DNA from: Acanthopleura granulata | Lineage: Eukaryota; Mollusca; Polyplacophora; Chitonida; Chitonidae | Length of the DNA stretch: 64,000 bases | Direction of reading: 5' to 3' | NCBI GenBank assembly: GCA_016165875.1 | Contig: JABBOT010000015.1 | Span: forward strand, 7,173,999 to 7,237,998 | Part shown: piece after piece, positions 38,401 through 50,400 of the stretch | Position numbering within the stretch: the stretch's first letter is position 1 | Layout: the number at the start of each line of letters is the position of its first letter | Program-made: the position numbers and the translations under genes | The notes under the pieces: model-generated | Databases searched by the model: none | Seen by the model: only the letters and a program-made list of their open reading frames with translations | Told to the model about the DNA's origin: nothing

Positions 38401-41400
38401 GTGCTGATGATGTGGTTTCTTTGAACTGTTACCGAATAATAATTGTAAATACATGAATTCCAAAAGCAGAGGCTCCAAAAACAACAACAACAACAAAAAA
38501 TATGGTTAGATGTCACGTAGTGTTTTGTAACATTTCGGGACACTTAAAAAAGGACAACTGAAATGATTTTAAGCAATGAAACATCAAATTCATGTACATG
38601 TATGTGATTGATAGTGTACAGATTGTGTATAGAGAGAGCTTTTTGCCAGGCATTGGTGGATCAAGAACATGCGGAGATGTGTATGATGTTGTAATGTTAT
38701 GCACGCGAGGATATTCTTTTCACTGTTCCCCCAGCATAATGAAAAGAATTCAAATGAAAGAAAAGACATAAAATTGTAATAAATGCATATGAAGAAAAAT
38801 TCTTTGGATAAATGCTTCCCATTTCCCTATATTCCCTATTTTACTAATTCTCCTTATTTGTCCAATGTTACTAAGTTTTTTCCGTGCTCTTTAGTTTTTT
38901 GCAGTGTTTTCTATTTTCCCAATGTTCCCTTTATTCTTCATGCTCCATTTGGACAATGCTTCTTGTTTTCCCAATGCGCCCTATTTTCCCATCTCCTTAT
39001 TTTCCCCAGTTGTTCCCAAAGTTCAAAATGGTCCCTGTTTCCCCATCTCCGTATTTTCCCCAATTGTACCCAAAGTTCAAAATGGTCCCTATTTCCGCAT
39101 CTCCTTATTTTCCCCAATTGTACCCAAAGTTCATAATGGTCCCTATTTCCCCATCTCCTTATTTTCCCCATGATCCCAATTTTCCTGGGAACCTTATTTT
39201 CCTGGTGCCCCTTTCTTTTCCCCTGACTCCCTATTTTCCCAAGAACCATATATTTTCCCTGTTCATCTTATTTTCCCGGCTCCCTCTTTTCCCCATGCTC
39301 CTTCTTTCCCAATGCTCTCTATTTTTCCCATGCTATTAACACGTCTCCAATTTGCTATAGTGTTTTATAGCCAGCATGGGAGGAATGACTCTAAACCAGA
39401 AGGTGACCCTTGACCGTTATCTGACCTGGCATGATGTGTTGTTGTTGTTGTTGTTGTGCGTGGACAGTGAAAGTGAAAGAGATTTCCATTAGAGCATGCT
39501 AGTGTTTCTGCTGGTATCAGCATGTATGGCCTTTTATCCACGATTCAGCTTTAAACATGGTGGTAAGATGTTATTTGTTTATGTGCATGTTTGGTTTTGA
39601 TCTTCACATACAAATATGCCCTTTAGGTGATTCTCACTTGGTTTTTTTGCTTCCTGTCACCACCCACACATCATTTTACACTCCTGCTTGGAACACATTA
39701 TTTCAGTTCTTGTCACAAATGGACAAAAAAGAGTTCCAGCATTACATCAACAGAGTTACATAAAGAAGGTCTCTTTATGGTGTGGTACAGATTGGTCTAA
39801 ATATTGCCTAATGAAATTTTATCACGCAGCTAGTTTTTTTTAGCAGTATCCTTGGATTGTTTATCAGAATGTCGTTCTTTTTGCAATGGTTCACCTCCAA
39901 ACCAACCAATCAGTTTAAGGGACCTCCATGGCTCATTCAGTTAGCGCGCAAGTGCCTCCCACCAATGCGGTCGCTGTGAGTTCAAGCCCAGCTCATGCTG
40001 GCTTCCTCTCTGGCCGTATGTGGAAGGGTCTGCCAGCAACTTGCAGGTGGTCCTGGGTTTCCACCAGGCTCTGCCCTGTTACCTCCCGCCATAATGCTGC
40101 CCGCCATCATATAAGTGAAATATTAAGTGAAGTACAGCGTAAAACACCAATCAAATAAATTCAGTTTAATTAGTTTTTTCTGTTTTCTTTATTCCTTTCA
40201 ATTAGTTTTTCTATTTTCCTAATTCATTTGAAAAAGTTTTTCTCTTTTTTTCTTAATACAGTTTAATTAGTTTTCATGTTTTCTATGCACACCACCCCAT
40301 GCTAAAACTGGCAGATTGACTGAAAAGATGCCGTCACATCAAGCTGCTTTGTCGTAGCGTCTCCAAGCAAAGCATAACAATGTATATATGAACATGTGCG
40401 TCTTTTCCTTTAATTGCTTTCTTATTTGGAATGTTAAGGCCTGCATATAATTTGATATGTTAATAGGTAGCATGTCAGTCACAATTCTTTCATTGCACAT
40501 GCCTGAATGTGAATGGTTGTAGTAAAATATTAAGCCATAACTGGGTATGCTTACCTGAGGTCTTTGCGCAGATAAATGCACATTGGTCCGAATACCTGAA
40601 ACTTTTTAACTGCCTTGATCTGAGTACCAGTTGTTTTTTGTGAATGACGTCACAGTGTAAATCTGCAGTGTTTTCACTGAATTAGAATTACTTGTAAAGA
40701 TTTTAGTGATTTTGACCACATTGAGAGTGGCCAGTTTTGATAATCTGATCAGCAACAGCTGCACTCTCTCCATTGAGGCACTCGCTTCCATGCATTTCGA
40801 CTCACTGTGTCCAGTTCCGGTAAGTGAAATTGGGCACGGGCTGCCGACATGTTGTAGCACAAATAGATAGGACAGACATCAGCGGAATGCGCGTAACTTT
40901 CAAATGGCCTGCCACCAACACGAAGCGATGTTCTTTCCTTAATGAGATACTAGGTATTTGCAACAAACTATTTCTCTAACTCTGAACTTATTAGGCGCAA
41001 TTTTACAATATTCTATAATCTTGCGTCACACCTACCATCATTTTATTCAAAGTTAATCATATGCACATTTTCCCCCCTTTCATCAGCTTATCACCCATGT
41101 GGGCAGGAGCGGGCCAAATGTTCACACCTGTGCTTGCCACTAGGGGGCACCACCCATCGCTGTTCCTGTCCAACGATGGGAGGCTTGGCATTGGCCAGGA
41201 ATGGGAAAACCTGTGAAGGTTTGTACTGCATAAAAGATTGTGATTCTTGTTTTCATAATGAAACTACCTGCCCGGATAGCGCAGTTGGTAGAGCGTCTGC
41301 TTTCAGACGGGGAGATCTGCGTTCACACCTGGGTCATACCAAAGACTTTAAAAAATGGTACATCCTGCTCCCTCGCTAAGCGCTCGGCAATGAGAGGATA

Positions 41401-44400
41401 GAGGATGGACTGGTTGGCCAGGTCAGTATACCGTGACTGGATGAGGGTGCTCGTTGAGTGTCTTTGACAAGTCGTCCCGATGAGGCAGCATCAGATAACA
41501 GATACAGTGGAAATCCGTCCTGCACCAAGGAGACACCGCCTTGGTATAAGTCAAATATTCTTCAGAAGGGCATTGAACAATAAGCATTCATTTATTCATT
41601 CATTCATAATGAAACTAGCCTTTGGGCACTTAACTTCGGATATTGTTCTATAGGTTGGTCTGTGATTTGGACACCATACTTAATCCGCTAACTTTGGACT
41701 GTGTTTCTTGTGTCAGAAGACCCCAAAAGTATCTTTTCACGCGTTTAAGTCAGGTTTTGCAATCCTCAGTGCTAGATCATTGATATCTGTCAGCATTAAA
41801 GAATCTTTCTAAGTTTTTGGAAGAACACATGCTGGAAATCCCACCTTCTTGTAAAATTGATATTGGTGTCGTCTTGAATGAAGAACACAGAACACATTTT
41901 GACACTTATTTCTGGTGTACATGACATAAACAGGTTTAATTTACATGAGCAGTGTTAGAGCATTATAACCCGCATTATAACCTGCGACACTCACAGTTAT
42001 GCAAATTTTGTGTATTTAATGGGAATCAATCTTTGCGAAACTTTACTTGGACTTGAGTAAATTATGTTTCAAATCAAAATCTTGGAAAAATACACGGAAG
42101 AAAAGAAAACTTCTCGCTGACTTCCTTGGCTCTTGACTAAGTAATGATTTAAATTAGATATAAATTGACATGTGTTTTTGTTTGTTCATTGTAAAACTTG
42201 TTGCATATGAGTACTTATGCACCAACCTGCATATGCCGAGGGAGACGCCTGCAGGAATGAAATTGTAATTGTTTTCTGAGAAATAGTTTTCATTTCAGTG
42301 CCTGTGGTTGACCCTGTTTGATAGTTCTTATCCGATGATATTGATGTTGCCCAGTGGGCGTTCTGGAGAGATTGTCATGTCATGCAGCGTAGGAAATGAT
42401 CACTGGAAGTAATCTATTTAGATGTGTAGCTTTATCAGAAGTCTACAAATTTTCAGACCATCACATGTGTCTGGGCATTAGTTTTTGCCTAGGAAATATC
42501 AGATGTCTCCCAGTTTATTAACAATGTGGCAATTTTTTTTCAGTGCCGGAACAGCTACTGTTTTACACCATGCAGAACACAGGAGAAGTGGGATTTGTTT
42601 CCCTTGAAGGCTCCAGAACACCAGATGGCACCATTGTGGCCTTCAGCTGTCATCCTACAGCAGTGACCTATGATCCTGTTAACCAGGTAATAGCGTGTTA
42701 ATTATTGATGGAGCCGATTGCTAATTAGCTAACTAGTGTAACATTCAGTTTGGAGCTTCAGTGTATGTGTACGTCAGTCTGACGGAATTGTAGGTCTGAC
42801 TGTGAAACTGTCTTTTCTTTTGAGAAGAAAGAGGCTTTTTTTTTTAGTTTGATGACTTATTGTTCATCATCCAATCAAATTTCTGGTCATGACAATTTGA
42901 AACAACAACAAAATTAGGTGGAGTTGAGTGAGTGTAGATGACCATCATAATATTTAGTATGGGTCTTTGCTTATACACCTGCTGAAGAAGTCATCTGACA
43001 TGCCATAATTCTACATTAAGAATTGCATTTTTAAAGGGAAATTGGCTTTTACATATTTTCCTAGGATATCAGTCTGCCTTACAAACAATCCACAAGACAC
43101 CTTTCTAAGATCTCTCAGAATTGGTTACACTATGTGACTTAATTTCTTCGTCATTTAGGTAGTTTGAAGCAGTGGACTGATACTATAGAGGGTGCTTACT
43201 AGATAGTATACACTGACATCACCACACATTATAAGCATTCACAATGCAGATTTGAATGAAATGTTAAAACTGCAAAGGTTTTCATTTGAAACTTGGAGAT
43301 GATTGTGTTATATTTAATAATTATTTTGTATACTTACATAAAATTTGTTGCTTATGTTCTACCAGAAATAAACCGCAAAAATATGGATAGTCTAAAATTT
43401 GCTCAAAATCTCACATGCGTTGTTCTCCTTGGATTTTGAAGTATTTTAGCCTCAAAGTGGCCCTGATTTAACTGATGTTTATCTGTTGACACATTAATGT
43501 GTTTATATGTTGACATATTAATGTCTGGACGTGTTTACCTGCTTGACATATTAATGTGTAGACATTTTTATCTGTTGACGTATTAATGTGTAGACATGTT
43601 TATCTCTTGACATAATAATGTGTGGACATGTTTATCTGTTGACACATTAATGTGTGAACAATTTTATCTGGTGACACATTAGTGTGTAGACATGTTTATC
43701 TATTGAGACATTAGTGTATGTTCATTAAGGTATGTTCATCTCTTGACACATTAGTCTGTTGTGCAATTTACCTGTTAACACATTAATCTGTTGGCATGTT
43801 GACATGATTATCTGTTTACACATCGTTCTGTTCATATGTTGACATGTTTATCTATTGGCACATTATTCTGTTGACACATTGATCTGTTGACATGATCACA
43901 GTTTGTTTACTGGAGCGACACTCATGAGAAGAAGATCTATAGAGCTCAGCTGGATGGCACAAAGAAGGAAGTCTTCCTCAACAGTTCATCAGGCCTTGGA
44001 ATCGTGGAAGGTAAACTGCCTCAATTAAGTGCGCAAAGACTGACCATTTAACCATTCCAAAGGATATATCCTACACAGAAGTGGTCTAAAACATTTTTGT
44101 AGTATGGCTGTAATACCTTACAGTGAGATCATATGCCTATCCAGCAGCTGACATGGCTGTACCATCCGCAGATGATGGCTGAATCCCACTTCATCATGAC
44201 AGACACAAGAATCCTCACATAAACTCAAGTAATGGCATGATCGACACTCACCTTGTTTGTACTCATGAGAAAGCTTTGTCTGGTGCCTGTTGTATTAAGT
44301 AATGGCCTTCTAAAAGATGCGTACTTTGTTTAAACATGGCCTCCTCCTTTATTTATTGATTTATTTGATTGGTGTTTTACACCATAATCAATAATATTTC

Positions 44401-47400
44401 ACTTATGTGACAGCGGCCAGCATTATGGTGGGAGGAAACCGGGCAGAGCCCGGAGGAAACCCACGACCACTCGCGCGTTGATGGCGGACCTTCACACGTA
44501 CGGCAAGAGAGGAAGCCAGCATGAGCTGGACTTGAACTCACAGCAACCGCATTGATGGGAGGCTTCTGGGCCATTATGCTGCATTAGCACGCTTACCAAT
44601 TCAGCCATTGAGGCTGCCCTCCTCCTGTAAAGAACTGTGAGTTACATTTGCACTGTGTATGCTCCATCCAGGTATGGCATTTGATTGGATACGACAAAGG
44701 CTTTACTTCACCAACAGCGGCCAATCCCTGCCCACCACAGATGGCGCTGTGTACGGGTGGCACAAGATTGAGATGATCACGGTTGACAGACAGAAGCGAA
44801 TGGTCGTGGTGACAGATGTGGAGAAGCCGCGGGGGTTGGCCCTGGATGTGACACAGGGGTAAGGCTTAAAAAAATATTTGTCTTAAATCTAGGGTTTTTT
44901 GTTGTCAGTGTAAGTTCTTATTATCACTTGAGAGGGTATCTACTTGGAGTCCATGATTTTTGTCAGTAATTAATCTATTTTTATTTTTTGTATTGTTGTT
45001 TAAAGCCATGTTTCAGAGTTTTTCACCATAATATACCATGGCAACCAGTTTCATGGGTGGAGGAAACCAAAGTGTAAGTTCACGAGTTAAACCACTGACC
45101 TTTGGTAAGTTACTGACAAACTTTTCCATGATGTAGAGAGTCAGTAGTTAAGAAGTTCAAGGTGTGCTTAATGGTATGCTCCTCACAGTGCTTGCTCCAT
45201 GTACTCTCTGAGTGAGGGCCTCCGTGACTCAGGCAGTTAGCGCACTAGCGCAGGGCAGTGACCCAGAAGCCTCCCACCAATGCGGTCGCTGTTTGTTCAA
45301 GTACAGCTCTTGCTGGCTTCTTCTCCAGCCGTACATGGGAAGATCAGCCAACAACCTGTGGATGGTAGTGGGTTTTGCCTGGGGCTCTGCACACTTTTTT
45401 CCCACTACAATGCTGGCTGCTGTCGTATAAGTGAAATGTTCTTGAATACGGTGTAAAACACAAATCAATTAAATAAATAAATAAAAAAATCTCTGAGTGA
45501 AAATAATTCACCACCAATAGACATACTGGTTTGACCTTTTGACCCCACTGATCACACATGACCTTGTCTAGGCTTAGCCTCATCACTAATGCCTTGTTTG
45601 TGAGACTACCATTAGCATTTATCAAGAAAAGTGCTCTAGATGTGTGTTGGAATCTTGTTGAGCAATACAAATGTGTCAGGTATTAAGAAAAAACAAAGGT
45701 GTTAAACACCTTTTTGTTTTTTTGTGCTTTCTGAAATGACATTGACCCTGCCTCATCACATTTACAATCAGTCAGTCAGTCTGACACATTCACTTCCAAT
45801 GCTGTGTTTTTTTTGTTTTTTTTGTTTTTTTTTCAGGTATCTCTACTACACAGACTGGGGACGCAATCCCAGAGTTGTCTCCACATGGCTGGACGGCTCC
45901 AATCCCATAGTTCTGCTGGATCGTGACATCAGCAACCCAAACGGCCTGGCCACCAGTCAGGGACAGGTATTTGTGGCGGACTCGAACTACAGTAACCGGT
46001 CGACTGAAGCCAAACTTCTGGTGTACAACTCTACAGACAACAGCTGGAAAACCTTCCTGGCTGGCACAGTGAAGGTAGGGGACAAATTAGCTCAGAGATC
46101 AGATGACCATGGCCCCAATTTAGCTCCCTCATCAGCCAGTGAATTGTTACATTTAAAACCTGGAATTTGATTCCTTTGCCTGTGTCTCTCCTCGAAGTGT
46201 CAAAGCAGTACTCTACAAAAACTGTGCCGTGCGATCTTAAAGTGAAAGACAGCTCATGTTCTAAGATAAGTTTGCCACAAAAGGTTGGACAGTATTATGT
46301 TTATTTCGGTAAAGTATTTTTCCTGACAGCCATTACGACAGTGGAAATTGACATTTGACTGTGCTCCATCCACCAGCATGAAACGCATGAATTCTGCCTG
46401 GGCTGTGATGCAATTGTTCCAAAGGCGGAACACGCTTGCAACCTGAGGCTGTAGTATGCTGTTAGGGTTGTGGTTGAAACTTAAGTGGATATGTAAATTT
46501 ATAACATGAAATGATCAAGAAACTTACTCTTGTCATGACACAATGGTCTGGAAATAATTTGCAGAGTTGTTCACACCTGTACTTGTTATAATCAAAACAT
46601 ATAACATTAAAATAGTGCCCTGTCCCTACGTTATTACATGTTATATTGACATTCAACTCAGAACATTTACGTCTGAGCTCATAAACAGCTGATAGGCCAA
46701 TCTCCCATAAATTTAAAAGCATGGGCGCCCCCATCGGCAGCGAAATACTTCACACTTCTAAGGAAGACAAGTCAGCATGGAATACAAATTCAAATAGGCT
46801 TTTGTTTTTAAAAGAGAACTTTGCAAGCTTTTTAACTGAAAGTACCTCAGTCATGAGCTCTCTTTTACTTTAAGGCAATGCTGAATTCATATCACTTCAA
46901 TATGCAGGAATAATACAGACCACAACCACAAATGTAACTGCCTTGGACGGCATCTGAACATGGTCAGTGTAAATTTTCAAATAATTAGGATGCAGCCTGC
47001 AGTGTAACAAAGAGATCTACATATATAATGAATCAAACTCCATCTTTGATTTCCATCTTCTTGGACCTCCCGGTAGGTACCCATGGGCATCGCAGTCCAT
47101 CGCCAGAGGCTCTACTACACGGACTGGGGCTCCACGACGAAGGAGGACAATATCGGGGCCATTCTCCAGCACGACCTCAGATTTGGGACGAGCACTGTCC
47201 GGATGCTGACAGGAAATAAGCCAACTGGGTTGTTCTACTCGCCTCTTTACCAGAAAGTGGACAGTATGTAAATTGTTTGTGAAGTGAATTTTGACTAATC
47301 ATTCCAGTTTATTACTTGATCATATTTATTTATTTTATTGGTGTTTTATCAAGACTATTGTGATGCATTATTTGACACACTTGGGTGGTGTACGGGCTTT

Positions 47401-50400
47401 GGAAATGTTAGGAGTTGAGATTGGCAAGCATTGGGGATGAAAATCTGAGTGTGATACTTGTAAGAAAGTCTGTCGGTGACTTGCCAGTGACTGGTGATAT
47501 ACTTCCAGACACCTGCTTCTCACTTTCCTCCATTTTTGAAATGGACAACTTAGTCTTGAGTTTTAAGTGATAATTCTTCCAATTTCCCCCATCCTATAAA
47601 CCTGAGCCCCATTACGAAAGGTAAAAAAAAAAATAAATGAAACACTCATTCATTCCAATCACACACATGTCCCTCTGCTGACCATGCGGACTGCACTGGC
47701 TTCTGCAAGGGAGAGCACCCACGCTGTTGACCAAGCAGATTCATGTGCACCAATCCATCAGCCCTTGATCACTGGCTTTACTGTAGATTTAGCTAGAGAA
47801 GGCATGCCAGCACGGGGCTCAGGGACCTGTGAGCCTCTCACCAATGCAGTCACTGTGAGTTAAAGCCCAGCTTATGCTGGTTTCCTCTCAGGTCGTATGT
47901 GGGAAGGTCCGCCAGCTGTCTGTGGATGTCGGCAGATTTCCCCCGAGCTCTGTTCTGTTTCTAGTCCATCTTGATGGACTCAGAGTGTTATATTAATTTT
48001 ATATACACTCATTGCAACCCTGAGCCCATCACCCGCACTCCAAAAAATTGTCACAGATCTCCGAACTCGAAGTCGATGGACAAAAGTGGCACTCAGACTC
48101 ACCTTTTTTACCCATTTCTATGTCATTTTTCAGTTCTATCTCAAATCTGTCTTCTTAATTCACCACCTTTAATGATGAAACTAATTAACTCGCAGTCTTG
48201 TGGTCACATTAGCTAGGAGAACTTCAAACGTGTCATATGTCTCACTGTTGGCAGCCATTTTGAAAAGTCCCACAACCAGCTCTTGGTCTTGAAATGTAAC
48301 ACAGTTCTGGTTTGGAAAACATCTTGCAAACTAAGATGTTTTCATTGCACTTTGTAGGCTACAATGCAAATCTTCATTATACAACCGAGAAGGACATAAA
48401 AATTTTTGTTTTGTGTCAATTTATGAATACAGGTAAGATTTGAGTTTGGAGATCTATTGCGACTTTTTTGAGTTTGGGGGATGGACTCAGGATTGGCAAT
48501 GAATGCCAGAGTTTTAAAATAACACCCTGAGTCCATCTAGATGGACTAGTCAGTGGCTGGTACCTGGTCAGTGGGAGTGGTTTCCCTTGTGCTGTGATCT
48601 GTTTCCTCCCACCATAAACCTGTTGGCTATCAGTACATTTGTACTTGTAAGTGAAAAAATCTGGAGAATTAAAATGGAAAAAATATGTGTAGTAAATATT
48701 GTGGAATATACTTGTATGAAGTCTCTGGCTAATGCTGTGAGATCATTGGCCATTGCTGCGAAAGCTGCGAAATTGTTGGCAGTTGCTGAGAGGTCTCTGG
48801 CTATTGCTGTGAGATCAGTGGCTATTGCTGCGAAAGCTGCGAGATTGTTGGCTGTTGCTAAGAGGTCTCTAGCTATTGCTGTGAGATTATTGGCTATTGC
48901 TGCAAAAGCTGCGAGATTGTTGGCTGTTGCTGAGAGGTCACCGGCTATTGCTGGGAGAGCTGCCAGAGCGTTGGCCATTGCTGCGAGGTCATTGGCTATT
49001 GTTGCGAGAGGTGCCAAATCGTTGGCTATTGCTGCAAGGTCATTGGCTATTGCTGTGAGATCTGTCAGATCATTGGCTATTCCTGCGAGATCTTTGGCTA
49101 TTCCTGCGAGATCTCTGGCTGTTGCTGCGAGATCATTAACCATGGCCTTGTGAGTATGTGATATAAATTTGGGAGTTGGAGATTGCTTTGTTTTAGCCCA
49201 TTATCATCAGGCATCAGGTGAATCATGTGACTGTCTATTGACCAATGAAAATGAAGATTGACTGTTTAATGGCTGTTTACATTGATAATGACTAGTTCAG
49301 TAGTTTGTACATTGAAGCTCTGAACACAAATCCCTGACATATGCTTGTGTTACCTCCAGGCTCTGACGCTTGCCTTAATTCAGGCTGTTCTGATCTCTGT
49401 GCCCCTGCCCCTGTAAAAGCCTCAGAGCCAAAGTACCTGTGTTTGTGTCCAGACCAAGACGGCAAGATGCTGGCTGCTGACAACAAGACTTGTAAAGGTG
49501 AGAATTTTCACAGCATGAAGGTATAATCAATTGCAGATTCGCAGTAGATTCAGCATCCTGCAGAAGTTCATACAGTCTTGCACTTAGGCCTCTGGCTCGT
49601 AGCATAAAGATATAATCAGGCACAAATTCTCCGGAAGTGCAGCTTCCTGTGAAAAAAATTCATGTAGTTTTGTAGTTCGGATGCCTGTTAAGTTAATTGC
49701 CCTTGTTAAATGGTAAAGTATAACGTAAATTGTAGCAAAAAGAGTAAGGTTTGAAGACTTAACAAACACTATCCAATAATTATGTAGACATTCTCCAAGA
49801 AACATATGTTTCATCGTGGTAAGCTCGTATAGTTGTCAGAAGATTTTATCTTATCATCGTCATTTTACCGACCTGATGCTGGCTGATTGACGTGAATCAG
49901 GACCTATATGCTGTCTAGCTCAGAAATGTCAAGCTGCTGTCTTTCCTGTCTGTATTCGACATGCTGTGTCTGCCAGCTCTTTGTCTTGTCTTTGCACTGA
50001 CAAAACATGGGGCAGCAGCCAACCGTCTTAATTGTGTTGAGGTCACACCCGTGTATGAATAGCGTTATGTACACTCAAACGACAGAATGGTAATGATTCA
50101 AGGGCCAGATACATGTCATATCTGCTAATCATGTTCTGCTTATTATTTGAAAATTATATTCGCAGTTATGTCCCTTGTTATGAGGAGGTATTCATTATTC
50201 GTGACTGAGTGTGTGTTGTGTCACCTACCTTAAAATTTGTTCACACGGAACTAAAAAAATGTAAAAAAAAATTGATGATCTTTTTTTAATTCTTCAAGCC
50301 ATACTCTGTTCATACAAATTGCCCAGTGCCTCCTCAGTCTTCTCCTTTAAGGGTTACAGTGTGGATGTGACACTGATTGTGGAGAATTCCCTGGGTTATG

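Larger units (their letters stand above)
38305..41086 (+). other. Intron 3 (2.8 kb)
   Basis: Holds a 500-bp pyrimidine-rich stretch with a 54-bp tandem repeat (38.99-39.17 kb), a (TGT)n microsatellite at 39437-39458, SINE-A copy 12 and a repeat-free segment at about 40.3-41.0 kb with no identifiable content. Confidence 0.7.
44859..45836 (+). other. Intron 7 (978 bp)
   Basis: Contains repeat C copy 2 (44999-45145) and SINE-A copy 14; the acceptor is preceded by a long T-rich tract broken by single G residues. Confidence 0.75.
47264..49359 (+). other. Intron 9 (2.1 kb)
   Basis: Contains SINE-A fragments with a 583-bp MITE between them, and a 425-bp 21/72-bp minisatellite. The first 500 bp has only a weak SINE-like start ('attggtgttttatcaagact'). 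Confidence 0.75.

Noticed and set aside
38783..39339. Phe/Pro-rich open frames in intron 3
   Set aside because: Artefact of the pyrimidine-rich 54-bp tandem repeat; no domain and surrounded by intron.
41267..41340. Possible tRNA gene
   Set aside because: The A and B boxes are good, but the 3' half does not pair as an acceptor stem, and the unit continues into a SINE body with a 15-bp target-site duplication.
48568..49153. Long open frames on both strands in the 21-bp array
   Set aside because: They lie in intron 9, consist only of the repeat, and are open because the period is a multiple of three. No splice or domain evidence.
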